A stretch of 64,000 bases of DNA from positions 744,001-808,000 of the forward strand of contig JAJFGS010000013.1 in the NCBI GenBank assembly GCA_021775995.1. Reading direction: 5' to 3'. Numbering within the stretch: position 1 is the stretch's first letter; each line of letters starts with the position of its first letter. Position numbers and translations under genes: made by a program. Of the stretch, positions 8,036-16,983 are shown piece after piece. The DNA comes from Alphaproteobacteria bacterium. GTDB taxonomy: Bacteria; Pseudomonadota; Alphaproteobacteria; Micavibrionales; Micavibrionaceae. The notes under the pieces are model-generated. The model made no database searches and had not been told where the DNA came from. It saw only the letters and a list, made by a program, of their open reading frames with translations.

Positions 8036-8506
8036 ATGGCAAGCATGAAAACACTAGCTCCCTTAATTATGTCCTTAATACTCATAAGTGCCTGCACGCC
8101 AACTAAATCCACACGCGGCAATTTAGTTGAAGATTTTCGCATGAGTGAAATTACACCAGGCGTCAGCACGCGTAAAAATGTTCTGCATTCATTAGGCTCG
8201 CCCACAACCATCGCCCCCTTTGATGACAATGTTTGGTATTACATCGGTCAAAAAATGGAGAAGAAGGGGATTTTTGATCCTGAAGTAAAAGAAGAAAAAG
8301 TTGTCGTCGTTGCTTTTAATGAGGAAGGCATTGTCGAAACAATGGAAGAGATTGACTCAGAACGCCTCAATGTTCCAAAAGTACGCGATAAAACCCACAC
8401 AGGTGGAAATGAAGTTACCATCATGGAACAATTATTGGGTAACGTCGGACGCTTCAATAAAGGTGGTGAAAGCAATTCCTCTAGAACTGCTGGTGATGGA
8501 GAATAA
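8036..8506 (+). CDS. bamE: BamE/SmpA-OmlA family outer membrane lipoprotein
   Basis: BamE is a lipoprotein of the outer membrane beta-barrel assembly machine. The 156-residue precursor has a lipoprotein signal ending LILISAC, with the lipidated cysteine at residue 20. It then has the SmpA/OmlA domain: ITPGVSTRKNVLHSLGSPTTIAPFDDNVWYYIGQK, ending with VVVVAFNEEGIVETMEEI. The C-terminal 50 residues are a polar tail. The gene is divergent from the bc1 chaperone gene, as in other alphaproteobacteria. ATG at 8045 is an alternative start with the same mature protein. Confidence 0.88.
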   Translation: MASMKTLAPLIMSLILISACTPTKSTRGNLVEDFRMSEITPGVSTRKNVLHSLGSPTTIAPFDDNVWYYIGQKMEKKGIFDPEVKEEKVVVVAFNEEGIVETMEEIDSERLNVPKVRDKTHTGGNEVTIMEQLLGNVGRFNKGGESNSSRTAGDGE

Positions 8507-8600
8507 CAAGCACCTCGCTCGTCATTAAAACTAGTCATATGATGAACAAAAAACCGACCCCATAAATTGGAGCCGGAGTAAAAAAATTTGAAGGAAAACT

Positions 8601-9098
8601 TTAAATGGCGCGTTGGTTGACGGCTTGTAATAGAATACCATTCACCTTATTTGCACCAAGAACCTTATCTGAAATACGGCTTAAACGTTCTTTTAAATCA
8701 TCAACTTTTAAAACGCCGCCTTCCATTGAAGCTTTGCGATTTAAAACGCCATACATGTCCTGAATATAAGCATCTTTTAAACGTGGCTTTAATAACTCCA
8801 CATATTTTTCATGCTCTTCACTATTAACCTCTAATGAGATAGTCAATGTCACAACCTGACTTACGCCTTGCGCATCAATAATGGGCAGAATAATCGGCTC
8901 CATCTCTACAAAGCGTAATTTTTTAGCCTCTTCTGCTGAAGCACGTGCCGCTTTATCACGCTCCATCTTATTTTTGACCGCCATACTATTTTCTTCACCC
9001 AACGAGGCAACTGCCTGTTTTTGAAAGAAAAAGTACCCACCGGCACCCCCCGCGCCAATGAGCACCATTGCTAGCAATAAAATTGTTATATACTTCAT
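8601..9098 (-). CDS. fliL: Flagellar basal body-associated protein FliL-like
   Basis: A 165-residue protein with one N-terminal membrane anchor (residues 4-26, ending GGAGGYFFF) and a periplasmic FliL domain. The VEMEPIILPIIDAQGVSQVVTLTISLEV segment and the LKPRLKDAYIQDMYGVLNRK helix match the FliL family, which associates with the stator at the flagellar base. It stands alone here, away from other basal-body genes; motA-motB lie 9 kb away. Confidence is reduced because the family is divergent. Confidence 0.78.
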   Translation of the reverse strand: MKYITILLLAMVLIGAGGAGGYFFFQKQAVASLGEENSMAVKNKMERDKAARASAEEAKKLRFVEMEPIILPIIDAQGVSQVVTLTISLEVNSEEHEKYVELLKPRLKDAYIQDMYGVLNRKASMEGGVLKVDDLKERLSRISDKVLGANKVNGILLQAVNQRAI

Positions 9099-9269
9099 TT
9101 CTTATATTCCACGCTTGCTGAAAGCTAGGAATCCCCTAAAACTTAATATTTTCCCCATCACACCCATTAAATATAGCGTAAAATAGTTAACAAAAGGTAT
9201 TTAAACCCCTGATACCAATGCAATTATGTGGTTATTATGGATAACTTGGCGGATTGTTATTATTAAGGG

Positions 9270-9740
9270 CTAATGACGCACTGTTTTACTGATGGAATCT
9301 AGTAATGCATTAACCAATTTGGCCTCACCCTCATCATAAAAAGCATGGGTTACATGAAGGTAATCTGAAATGATTAAGGGAGAATCAATCGCCTGAAGCG
9401 CCATCAGCTCAAACCCGCCACAAAGGAAGATGGCCTGTAAAAGAGGTTCGGTTTTTTGGGTATTACCGCCCTTTTCCCCACGATTAAGAATAACCATTTC
9501 ATTGAGCTGTTCTTGATGTTCAGCCACGCCACGCACAACAAGCATGTAATGATCTTGATCAGGTGTAACCATTTCATCACCATCAACATCAATACCAGCA
9601 CGATGATCTAAAAACTCTTTAATTGCCGTTTCGGCATCTTGGTCATTTTTATGCATTTGATAAACCGTCTGCACCGCCATTAATCTGGCGGCACTGTTGC
9701 GGGCTTTTTGTGAGCCTGTTTTAGGTTGGGGACGGTTCAT
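9270..9740 (-). CDS. nusB: Transcription antitermination factor NusB
   Basis: NusB binds boxA RNA with S10 (NusE) and supports antitermination of rRNA operons. The 156-residue, mostly helical product has ARLMAVQTVYQMHK at the N-terminus and the family signature near the end: LLQAIFLCGGFELMALQAIDSPLIISDYLHVTHAFYDEGEAKLVNALLDSI. nusB at the end of a riboflavin gene cluster is a very common arrangement. A 122-base palindromic element lies between ribH and nusB. Confidence 0.94.
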   Translation of the reverse strand: MNRPQPKTGSQKARNSAARLMAVQTVYQMHKNDQDAETAIKEFLDHRAGIDVDGDEMVTPDQDHYMLVVRGVAEHQEQLNEMVILNRGEKGGNTQKTEPLLQAIFLCGGFELMALQAIDSPLIISDYLHVTHAFYDEGEAKLVNALLDSISKTVRH

Positions 9741-9767
9741 CAGTTTTTTTCCTATTGGTACAATATA

Positions 9768-9889
9768 GTCATCCCCGCGATTTGCGAAGCAAATAATAAC
9801 AGCGGGGATCCAGTATTGTGAAAAGCAAAGCTTTTCTCTTTACAGATCCCGTTCATGTGAGCTCGTTTCACTCGCACCAACGGGATGAC
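9768..9889 (+). repeat. 122-bp GTCAT...ATGAC palindromic element, copy 1
   Basis: Starts GTCATCCCCG and ends CGGGATGAC, giving near-perfect terminal inverted repeats. Inside are the hairpins GATTTGCGAAGCAAAT and GAAAAGC/GCTTTTC. A second copy of the same 122-base length is at 11067-11188. It fills the gap between ribH and nusB. Confidence 0.85.
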
Positions 9890-9904
9890 GACAACGACGC
9901 GATA

Positions 9905-10441
<537 letters not shown>

Positions 10442-10459
10442 GACTTATATATAAGGAGT

Positions 10460-11053
10460 TTAGGCTTTATATGCAAGAGCACGCTGAACATAGCGCGCCA
10501 GCATATCAATTTCTAAATGCACACTATCGCCCTGCTTGATAACGCCGAGCGTTGTGTTATCCCACGTATGGGGAATAATATTTACACCAAAACTGCTGCC
10601 ATTAACTTCATTCACAGTTAAAGAAATACCATCTAGCGTCACCGAGCCTTTTGATGCAAGAAAGCCACCAAGATCTTTGGGAACATCAAAAGTTAAACGG
10701 TGGGAGTCACCTTCTTTTTCAAGAGCCGTTAATGTGGCAAGCCCATCAACATGACCAGACACAATATGACCGCCAAGCTCATCACCCATTTTAAGGGCCT
10801 GCTCAAGATTGATTTGCACACCCTCACCCCATTGACCGATGTTAGTTTTAGAAAGACTCTCTGCCGACACATCAACAAAGAAAACATCATCTTTTTTTTC
10901 AACGACAGTCAAACAACATCCTGCACACGCAATAGACGCCCCAATATCCGTTTGGGACAAATCAAACTTCGTGCGAATACCAAGACGTGTATCACCACCT
11001 TCATTATTGACGGAAGCGATGGTGCCTATATCTGTAATGATGCCTGTAAACAT
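10460..11053 (-). CDS. ribE: Riboflavin synthase alpha chain
   Basis: The enzyme dismutates two 6,7-dimethyl-8-ribityllumazine molecules into riboflavin and its pyrimidine precursor. The 197-residue product begins with the signature MFTGIITDIG and contains two related lumazine-binding barrels. The first has CAGCCLTVVEKKDDVFFVDVSAESLSKTNIG, the second SVTLDGISLTVNEVNGSSFGVNIIPHTWDNTTLG. GGHIVSGHVDG joins them. It lies between ribD and ribH, separated from ribD by a 122-base repeat element. Confidence 0.97.
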   Translation of the reverse strand: MFTGIITDIGTIASVNNEGGDTRLGIRTKFDLSQTDIGASIACAGCCLTVVEKKDDVFFVDVSAESLSKTNIGQWGEGVQINLEQALKMGDELGGHIVSGHVDGLATLTALEKEGDSHRLTFDVPKDLGGFLASKGSVTLDGISLTVNEVNGSSFGVNIIPHTWDNTTLGVIKQGDSVHLEIDMLARYVQRALAYKA

Positions 11054-11066
11054 GCTTTCTTATACC

Positions 11067-11188
11067 GTCATACCCGCGATTTGCGAAGCAAATATTTACG
11101 GCGGGTATCCACAATGTGAAAAGCTACGCTTTTCTTCACACCAGATCCCCGCTGTGTAAGACTGCTACGCAGTCACCACGGGGATGAC
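11067..11188 (+). repeat. 122-bp GTCAT...ATGAC palindromic element, copy 2
   Basis: Same length and layout as the element at 9768-9889. It begins GTCATACCCGCGATTTGCG and ends CACGGGGATGAC, with GAAAAGC/GCTTTTC in the middle. The two copies lie in the same orientation on either side of ribH-ribE. Bases 11165-11188 are inside ribD, so this element encodes the last residues of RibD. Confidence 0.85.
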
Positions 11189-12205
11189 AATAGGGGGTTG
11201 ATAAATATTTAGAACATCTTCGTTTAATTGGATTGTTTCTTGATGGACAAGGCTTGTTTCTTGCTCAATATCTTCAATATTAAAATGGGCGATAGCGTCC
11301 AATCCATCATCAGCCATGACTTTGGGCGCTTTAAACCAATAAAATTGGTCATACAGATTTTCTTTTAAGAAAGCACTGACAAGCCTTGCTCCGCCCTCCA
11401 CGAGAAGTCGTGTAATGCCGAGTGATGTCAGTTCCGCCATCGCCTCGTGCAAATCAGGGTTGGTTATAACAATCGGATCGTTGTCGAAGATTCTTTCATT
11501 GCCCATCAGACGTTTATTTTTATCAAACACAATTATTTTTGAGCGATGCTCCACACCATCAAGACGTGTCGTGAGTGAAGGATTATCAACCAACACGGTA
11601 TTCACCCCCACAGCTATCGCATCATGTTGCGCACGGATTAAATGCGCACGAGCGCGCGCCAGCTCACCTGTAATCCATTTTGACTGACCTTGTGCATCGG
11701 CAATTTTACCGTTGGATGTGGTTGCGGTTTTTAAAGAAATGAACGGACGATTTTTACTGTGCCGTAAAAAGAAACCTTTGTTGAGTTCATAGGCTTCTTT
11801 TTCTAACAAGCCGACCTCAACCTCGACACCCGCTTCTTGTAACATTTCAATACCACGCCCACTCACGCGACTATCCGTGTCTTTAATAGCAACAAAAACT
11901 TTTTTAACGCCTGCTTTAATAAGCGCATTCGCACAAGGCGGCGTTTTGCCTTCATGCGCGCAAGGCTCTAACGTGACATAGACCGTTGCGCCCTTCGCCT
12001 GTTCCCCTGCCATGTCCAATGCAATAGTTTCGGCATGCGGTCTTCCACTTATCGCCGTACATCCACGCCCCACCACATGATTATCTTTTATAATCACACA
12101 ACCGACAGTCGGGTTCGGCGCTGTGCGCCCCAACCCTTGCCGCGCTAAATTTAATGCACTTCGCATGTGGTAATAATGAATGGATTGCTTCGCTGTCGCT
12201 CGCAA
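11165..12205 (-). CDS. ribD: Bifunctional diaminohydroxyphosphoribosylaminopyrimidine deaminase / reductase
   Basis: RibD carries out the second and third steps of riboflavin synthesis. The deaminase domain (residues about 15-145) has the zinc ligands in GRPHAETIA and LEPCAHEGKTPPCANAL. The reductase domain (about 155-335) has FISLKTATTSNGKIA and LLVEGGARLVSAFL. The frame opens with TTG inside a repeat fragment; ATG at 12166 (MRSALNLARQG) is the alternative but would cut close to the conserved core. The final residues VIPVVTA and the stop come from a 122-base repeat. The gene starts 5 bases after nrdR. Confidence 0.95.
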   Translation of the reverse strand: MRATAKQSIHYYHMRSALNLARQGLGRTAPNPTVGCVIIKDNHVVGRGCTAISGRPHAETIALDMAGEQAKGATVYVTLEPCAHEGKTPPCANALIKAGVKKVFVAIKDTDSRVSGRGIEMLQEAGVEVEVGLLEKEAYELNKGFFLRHSKNRPFISLKTATTSNGKIADAQGQSKWITGELARARAHLIRAQHDAIAVGVNTVLVDNPSLTTRLDGVEHRSKIIVFDKNKRLMGNERIFDNDPIVITNPDLHEAMAELTSLGITRLLVEGGARLVSAFLKENLYDQFYWFKAPKVMADDGLDAIAHFNIEDIEQETSLVHQETIQLNEDVLNIYQPPIVIPVVTA

Positions 12206-12210
12206 TGACG

Positions 12211-12696
12211 TTAAGCCTTTTTCTTTTTGGGTGAGTTTTCTGCTTGAAGTTCCTGCACCTCTTGCAAGAAAGCATTGAAATCTTCAGGATCACGAAAATC
12301 TTTATAGACCGAAACAAAACGGATATACCCCACCATATCCAAATTAATCAACGCCGCCATCACCAAGTCTCCAATATGAGAAGCAGGAAACTCGTTCTCC
12401 CCTTCGCTTTCCAATTGGCGAACAATGCCGCTCACTGCTTTTTCAATGGACTCAATTGTAATGGGGCGTTTTTGAAGCGCGACCCGCATAGAACGAATAA
12501 TTTTATCACGATCAAAAGGCTGAACTTTGCCATCTGATTTAACCACTGACATATCACGCAATTGAATACGCTCAAACGTTGTGAATCGCCCACCACATTC
12601 AGGGCAAGCACGACGCCGACGAATAGAAGAATTATCCTCTGTTGGTCGAGAATCTTTTACTTGTGAATCATCACTTTGGCAGAAAGGGCATCTCAT
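12211..12696 (-). CDS. nrdR: Transcriptional repressor NrdR
   Basis: NrdR represses ribonucleotide reductase genes in response to dATP/ATP. The 161-residue product has the N-terminal zinc ribbon MRCPFCQ...[16 protein letters not shown] (cysteines 3, 6, 31 and 34). An ATP-cone domain follows, [20 protein letters not shown] to RFVSVYKDF. nrdR between glyA and ribD is a familiar gene order. A small membrane protein gene overlaps its start by four bases (ATGA). The lysine-rich C-terminus PKKKKA is unremarkable. Confidence 0.97.
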   Translation of the reverse strand: MRCPFCQSDDSQVKDSRPTEDNSSIRRRRACPECGGRFTTFERIQLRDMSVVKSDGKVQPFDRDKIIRSMRVALQKRPITIESIEKAVSGIVRQLESEGENEFPASHIGDLVMAALINLDMVGYIRFVSVYKDFRDPEDFNAFLQEVQELQAENSPKKKKA

Positions 12697-12929
12697 TTTT
12701 TGATTACTACCTTTTTAAAATAATGAATAATAAAATGGTCAGCCTTTCCAGTTAACAAAAACCTTATACCAAAACCAAAGAAATAGAATAATATAAAAAA
12801 CAAAAGGCCTGCCAAAGATACTTTACCCTCAAAGAGGTTATCAATACTAATAATAAGAAATATGAAAGCAAAGAAAAACCCTGCCCAATAAAAAAATAAT
12901 CCAAGTCTATCTATAAAAACTTTTCTCAT
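12693..12929 (-). CDS. Small two-helix membrane protein of unknown function
   Basis: A 78-residue protein with two strongly hydrophobic stretches, at about residues 9-29 and 38-60, and a basic C-terminus (KKVVIKK). Its stop overlaps the nrdR ATG by four bases and its start lies 8 bases beyond glyA, so it is translated within the glyA-nrdR-ribD transcript. I recognise no family. Tight packing argues that it is a real gene. Confidence 0.7.
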   Translation of the reverse strand: MRKVFIDRLGLFFYWAGFFFAFIFLIISIDNLFEGKVSLAGLLFFILFYFFGFGIRFLLTGKADHFIIHYFKKVVIKK

Positions 12930-12937
12930 AAAAATTC

Positions 12938-14242
12938 TTACTTATAAATCGGGAAGCGTGTGCATAAAGCTTTTACTTTTGCTCTCACAGCCGCTTCAAC
13001 GTTTGAATTACCTTCCGCACCATTGGCAACCAAGCCATCAAGCACCTCAAGGATAAGAGTTCCAATTTCTTTCCATTCCGCCGTACCAAAACCACGTGTT
13101 GTTCCCGCTGGCGTTCCAAGACGAATACCAGATGTTACGAATGGTTTTTCCGGGTCATTTGGAACCGCATTCTTATTACAAGTAATCCCCGCATGTTCCA
13201 ATGCCAAGTCTGCGGCCTTACCTGTCAATTTTTTCGGGCGTAAATCCACAAGCATCATATGGCTATCCGTCCCCCCAGATACAATATCCAAACCACCCGC
13301 CTTTAAGGTGTCGGACAAGACTTGTGCATTCTCTACCACTGCCTTCGCATAGGCTTTAAATTCTGGCTTCAATGCCTCACCAAAAGCGACAGCCTTGGCG
13401 GCAATAACATGCTCCAAAGGACCACCCTGCAACCCCGGGAAAATAGCTGAGTTTAATTTCTTTGCCAAATCTTCATCATTTGTCATGATGGCACCACCAC
13501 GTGGGCCACGTAATGTTTTATGCGTTGTTGTTGTAACAACATGCGCATGGGGAAACGCATTAGGATAAACACCACCAACAATCAATCCCGCATAATGGGC
13601 CACATCTGCAAAAAGATAAGCCCCAACTTTATCTGCAATTTCACGAAAACGTTTAAAATCAATAACACGCGCATAAGCAGATGCACCTGCGATAATCATT
13701 TTTGGCTTTTCTTTAATCGCAATTCTTTCAACTTCGTCGTAATCAATTAAACCTTCATCATTAATGCCATAGGTCACAGCATCAAACCATTTACCAGACT
13801 GATTAACAGGACAACCATGCGTTAAATGTCCACCATGCCCCAAATCCATACCCAGAAATTTTTCTCCCGGCTTCATGAGTGCCATGTAGACACCCTGATT
13901 AGCATTGGCACCAGAATGTGGCTGCACATTCGCAAACTCACAACCAAATAATTGACACAAGCGATCAATGGCAAGCTGCTCTGTTTTGTCAACATGTTCA
14001 CAACCTTGATAGTAACGCTTCTTTGGATATCCTTCGGCATATTTATTGGTCATGACTGAACCTTGCGCTTCCATGACAGCTTTTGACGCAATATTTTCAG
14101 AGGCGATCAATTCAATTTGATATTGTTGACGCTCCAGCTCATCGGCAATAATTTGTGCAACTTCGGAGTCAACTTCATTTAAAGGTGCGGTAAAAAAATT
14201 ATTGGATGTCATATCTTGAACTTTCATAGCTGGATTATTCAT
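12938..14242 (-). CDS. glyA: Serine hydroxymethyltransferase
   Basis: GlyA converts serine and tetrahydrofolate to glycine and methylene-tetrahydrofolate, feeding one-carbon metabolism. The 434-residue PLP enzyme shows [53 protein letters not shown], the PLP lysine in [16 protein letters not shown], and the C-terminal [15 protein letters not shown]. The N-terminus is about ten residues longer than usual; ATG codons at residues 6 and 11 are possible alternatives. It is followed closely by the small membrane protein gene, nrdR and ribD. Confidence 0.97.
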   Translation of the reverse strand: MNNPAMKVQDMTSNNFFTAPLNEVDSEVAQIIADELERQQYQIELIASENIASKAVMEAQGSVMTNKYAEGYPKKRYYQGCEHVDKTEQLAIDRLCQLFGCEFANVQPHSGANANQGVYMALMKPGEKFLGMDLGHGGHLTHGCPVNQSGKWFDAVTYGINDEGLIDYDEVERIAIKEKPKMIIAGASAYARVIDFKRFREIADKVGAYLFADVAHYAGLIVGGVYPNAFPHAHVVTTTTHKTLRGPRGGAIMTNDEDLAKKLNSAIFPGLQGGPLEHVIAAKAVAFGEALKPEFKAYAKAVVENAQVLSDTLKAGGLDIVSGGTDSHMMLVDLRPKKLTGKAADLALEHAGITCNKNAVPNDPEKPFVTSGIRLGTPAGTTRGFGTAEWKEIGTLILEVLDGLVANGAEGNSNVEAAVRAKVKALCTRFPIYK

Positions 14243-14258
14243 GGTTTTTTCCTATTTT

Positions 14259-14320
14259 GTCATTCCGATGCAAGTCGGAATCTGTTTAAAAAATAAAAGA
14301 TCCCGTCCTTCGACGGGATG
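14259..14320 (+). repeat. 62-bp GTCAT...ATGAC palindromic element
   Basis: Starts GTCATTCCGATGCAAGTCGG and ends CGACGGGATGAC. It contains two small hairpins (TTCCGA/TCGGAA and ATCCCGTC/GACGGGAT). It occupies almost the whole gap between rpiB and glyA. The ends match the other GTCAT...ATGAC elements here but the interior differs. Confidence 0.7.
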
Positions 14321-14324
14321 ACGA

Positions 14325-14753
14325 CTAAGTCGTCAGTTTATTGACACGACGTTCATGACGACCGCCCTCAAACTCTGTCTCTAAAAATGTTCTTACAATA
14401 TCTATAACGACTTCCGTTCCTGTTAAACGTTCCCCAAGACAAAGAACATTGGCGCAGTTATGTTGGCGTGTTAAACGCGCCATTGTTGAATCTGTACAAA
14501 CTGCGGCGCGAATAGCAGGATTACGGTTACAGGCAATAGAGATACCGATCCCCGTACCACAAACAGCAATACCAAATTCTGCTTCATCATTGGCCACGCA
14601 TTCTGCAACAGCATAGCCAAAATCTGGGTAATCAACGGAAGTTTTATCGTTCTTTGCGCCTAAATCAACCCAATGCAGATCAAAACTGTCTTTGATGAAC
14701 TGTTTAAGATTATAACCAGCATGGTCACTGGCAATGGCAACTTTTAATTTCAT
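14325..14753 (-). CDS. rpiB: Ribose 5-phosphate isomerase B
   Basis: RpiB interconverts ribose 5-phosphate and ribulose 5-phosphate. The 142-residue product has VAIASDHAGYNLKQFI at the N-terminus, the active-site cysteine in AVCGTGIGISIACNR, and the RQHNCANVLCLGER segment. A terminal FEGGRHERRVNKL is typical. rpiB upstream of glyA is a common gene pair, here separated by a palindromic repeat. No substitution of key residues is seen. Confidence 0.95.
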   Translation of the reverse strand: MKLKVAIASDHAGYNLKQFIKDSFDLHWVDLGAKNDKTSVDYPDFGYAVAECVANDEAEFGIAVCGTGIGISIACNRNPAIRAAVCTDSTMARLTRQHNCANVLCLGERLTGTEVVIDIVRTFLETEFEGGRHERRVNKLTT

Positions 14754-14796
14754 GTCTGTTTTATAGGATTTATGCCGCTTACAGGCAATAAAATTA

Positions 14797-15000
14797 TTAA
14801 ATTAGGGCTTTTTTCTTGAGGACATATTCCAATCGCTTGAGCGCATTAAGCTTCAAGGTTTCTTCCCCTGCCGATTTTGGTCCCTGAATAGAGATTTCGG
14901 TTAGAGTCTTCACATCCATTGCTGTCACCTTCACCAATTGTCCAATGGGGAAAAATTCGATGATTATCTCGCGGTTTTTTAAAGAATCTGAAATATCCAT
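14797..15000 (-). CDS. DUF6898-like small protein
   Basis: A 67-residue cytoplasmic protein. The segments IIIEFFPIGQLVKVTAMDVKT, EISIQGPKSAGEE and LKRLEYVLKKK match a small alphaproteobacterial family that I remember as DUF6898, usually found near rpiB-glyA. ATG at 15000 is preferred over a GTG six codons upstream. The function is unknown. It lies 43 bases before rpiB and is probably cotranscribed. Confidence 0.65.
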   Translation of the reverse strand: MDISDSLKNREIIIEFFPIGQLVKVTAMDVKTLTEISIQGPKSAGEETLKLNALKRLEYVLKKKALI

Positions 15001-15065
15001 GTGATCTTTATAAACCACAGATGCACACAGATAAACACAGATTTTTACCCTTCACTTGACTTCCT

Positions 15066-15132
15066 GTAACCCCGTATTCATTACGGGGTCTGTTCGAAGC
15101 GGGTCAAGACCCCGCAACAAGTGCGGGGTTAC
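15066..15132 (+). repeat. GTAACCCC/GGGGTTAC palindromic element, copy 2
   Basis: A 67-base element beginning GTAACCCCGTA and ending GCGGGGTTAC, with inner hairpins CCCCGTA/TACGGGG and GACCCCGC/GCGGGGTT. It is closely related to 3820-3887. A fragment GGATTGCTTCGCTAC...GGAATGAC of another repeat follows at about 15161-15183. Together they fill the 15001-15215 gap. Confidence 0.75.
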
Positions 15133-15215
15133 GGTGTTAGGGTTACACAGAAGAAACTGGATTGCTTCGCTACAGTTGGAATGACAACGGGCTTTATTTA
15201 TGTTAGATTTGATTC

Positions 15216-16391
15216 ATGAAAAAAGCAGAATTCGACTGGAAAGATCCACTCCTCCTCAATGAAATTTTAACCGATGAAGACCGCATGATACGGGATTCTA
15301 CGCATGATTTTGCGCAAAAAGAGTTAATGCCTGGCATTATCGAAGCCAACCGTCATGAAAAATTTGATACCAATATCATGAAAAAGATGGGGGCACTCGG
15401 TTTATTAGGATCAACAATTAAAGGTTATGATTGTCCTGGTGTGTCTTATACTTCCTATGGATTAATCGCACGGGAGATGGAACGCGTTGATTCAGGATAT
15501 CGTTCAGCCCTTTCCGTTCAATCCTCCCTCGTCATGTATCCGATTTATACCTTTGGATCAGAGGCACAAAAAGAAAAATGGTTGCCCGGTTTGGCAAGCG
15601 GTGAGCTCATTGGTTGTTTTGGTTTAACCGAACCTGATGGTGGCTCCAACCCCTCCACTATGATCACACGTGCAAAAAAAGTTAAGGGTGGATATAAAGT
15701 TAGCGGCGCAAAACAATGGATTACCAACTCCCCCATTGCCGATGTGTTTGTGGTGTGGGCAAAAGATGATGATGGCAAAGTTGGTGGCTTCCTACTTGAA
15801 AAAGGTATGGAAGGATTAGACGCCCCGAAGATTGAAGGTAAATTTTCCTTACGCGCTTCTGTCACAGGTGGCATTAGCATGGACGAAGTTTTTGTCCCTG
15901 AAGAAAATAAACTACCCGAAGTATCAAGTTTAAAAGGGCCTTTAATGTGTTTAAATTCTGCTCGATACGGAATTAGTTGGGGTGTCATGGGTGCGGCCGA
16001 AGAATGCTGGCACATCGCACGCAACTATACGATGGAACGTGAAGTTTACGGCAAGCCCCTCGCCGGGCATCAATTAATTCAAAAGAAACTTGCCGACATG
16101 CAAACCGAAATTACATTGGGGCTATGCGCCGCTGTGCGTCTTGGGCAACTTAAAGACGAAAACCGCGCTCCACCCGAAGCCATCTCGATGATGAAACGAA
16201 ATAATTGTGGTAAGGCGTTAGATATTACGCGGACATGCCGTGATATGTTGGGTGGCAACGGTGTTGCTGATGAATATCACGTTATTCGTCACATGATGAA
16301 TTTAGAAGCCGTCAATACTTATGAAGGTACGCATGATATTCATGCCCTTATTTTAGGGCGTGCCCAAACAGGCATCGCGGCGTTTGAATAA
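15216..16391 (+). CDS. gcdH: Glutaryl-CoA dehydrogenase (acyl-CoA dehydrogenase family)
   Basis: This FAD enzyme oxidises and decarboxylates glutaryl-CoA to crotonyl-CoA in lysine/tryptophan breakdown. The 391-residue product has [18 protein letters not shown] (FAD/substrate loop), [17 protein letters not shown], and the catalytic glutamate in [22 protein letters not shown] near the end. That last motif and the start FDWKDPLLL are characteristic of the glutaryl-CoA branch. No electron-transfer flavoprotein gene is nearby. It stands alone between repeat DNA and the convergent ldtR. Confidence 0.9.
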   Translation: MKKAEFDWKDPLLLNEILTDEDRMIRDSTHDFAQKELMPGIIEANRHEKFDTNIMKKMGALGLLGSTIKGYDCPGVSYTSYGLIAREMERVDSGYRSALSVQSSLVMYPIYTFGSEAQKEKWLPGLASGELIGCFGLTEPDGGSNPSTMITRAKKVKGGYKVSGAKQWITNSPIADVFVVWAKDDDGKVGGFLLEKGMEGLDAPKIEGKFSLRASVTGGISMDEVFVPEENKLPEVSSLKGPLMCLNSARYGISWGVMGAAEECWHIARNYTMEREVYGKPLAGHQLIQKKLADMQTEITLGLCAAVRLGQLKDENRAPPEAISMMKRNNCGKALDITRTCRDMLGGNGVADEYHVIRHMMNLEAVNTYEGTHDIHALILGRAQTGIAAFE

Positions 16392-16859
16392 TTATTGTTG
16401 GGGTTCCAAACCTGTAAACTGAGTCTGCGCATTCCAGAAACGTTCGATGTTCTGCAAGGTTTGAATAGCCTCTTTCAAGCTTTCTGTCGTAAGCTTTGTA
16501 CCATCAAGCTGTCCTTCATGGCGCACAAACATTTCATTCAAAACATTATAAAGCTCTTTACCTTTATCGGATAATTTTACACGGATAGAGCGTTTATCAT
16601 GGACAGAGCGTTCTTGATCAATATAACCATTCTCGCTCATCTTCTTCACATTATAAGAGACATTGGAGCCAAGGTAATAACCACGCAAAGTTAATTCCCC
16701 TACCGTCATGTTTTCATGACCAATATTATAAAGAATCATCGCCTGCACGTTATTGATATCTTGGACATGCTTACGATCCAGCTCTATCTTCACCACATCT
16801 AAAAAATAACGGTGAAGGCGTTCAATCATCTGAATGGTTTCAAAATATGGTGTAGACAC
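16392..16859 (-). CDS. ldtR: LdtR-type MarR family transcriptional regulator
   Basis: A 155-residue MarR winged-helix protein. The segments MIERLHRYFLDVVKIELDR, DINNVQAMILYNIG, LTLRGYYLGSNVSYNVKKMSENGYI and RSVHDKRSIRVKLSDKG match LdtR, known from Liberibacter and Rhizobiales as a regulator of an L,D-transpeptidase and stress tolerance. In those groups the gene also lies beside hemB, as here. An L,D-transpeptidase gene is present at 27304 and is a plausible target. It converges on gcdH with no gap. Confidence 0.87.
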   Translation of the reverse strand: MSTPYFETIQMIERLHRYFLDVVKIELDRKHVQDINNVQAMILYNIGHENMTVGELTLRGYYLGSNVSYNVKKMSENGYIDQERSVHDKRSIRVKLSDKGKELYNVLNEMFVRHEGQLDGTKLTTESLKEAIQTLQNIERFWNAQTQFTGLEPQQ

Positions 16860-16983
16860 TATTTATTCTCCTAGAAAATTCTTATACATGATGTCAGACA
16901 AGAAGGTGATTTACAATCCCTATACAATATAATAAAGCTTAAGGATTAAATGCTTTTTAATATTACATAAAATACAAGACATT

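Noticed and set aside
8535-8575. Terminator between the bamE-like and fliL-like genes
   Set aside because: CCGAC/GCCGG pairing is imperfect and the loop is long, so the call would be too weak.
10751-11159. Plus-strand frames of 122 and 106 codons over ribE
   Set aside because: They are antisense shadows of a clearly conserved riboflavin synthase gene and run into a repeat element.
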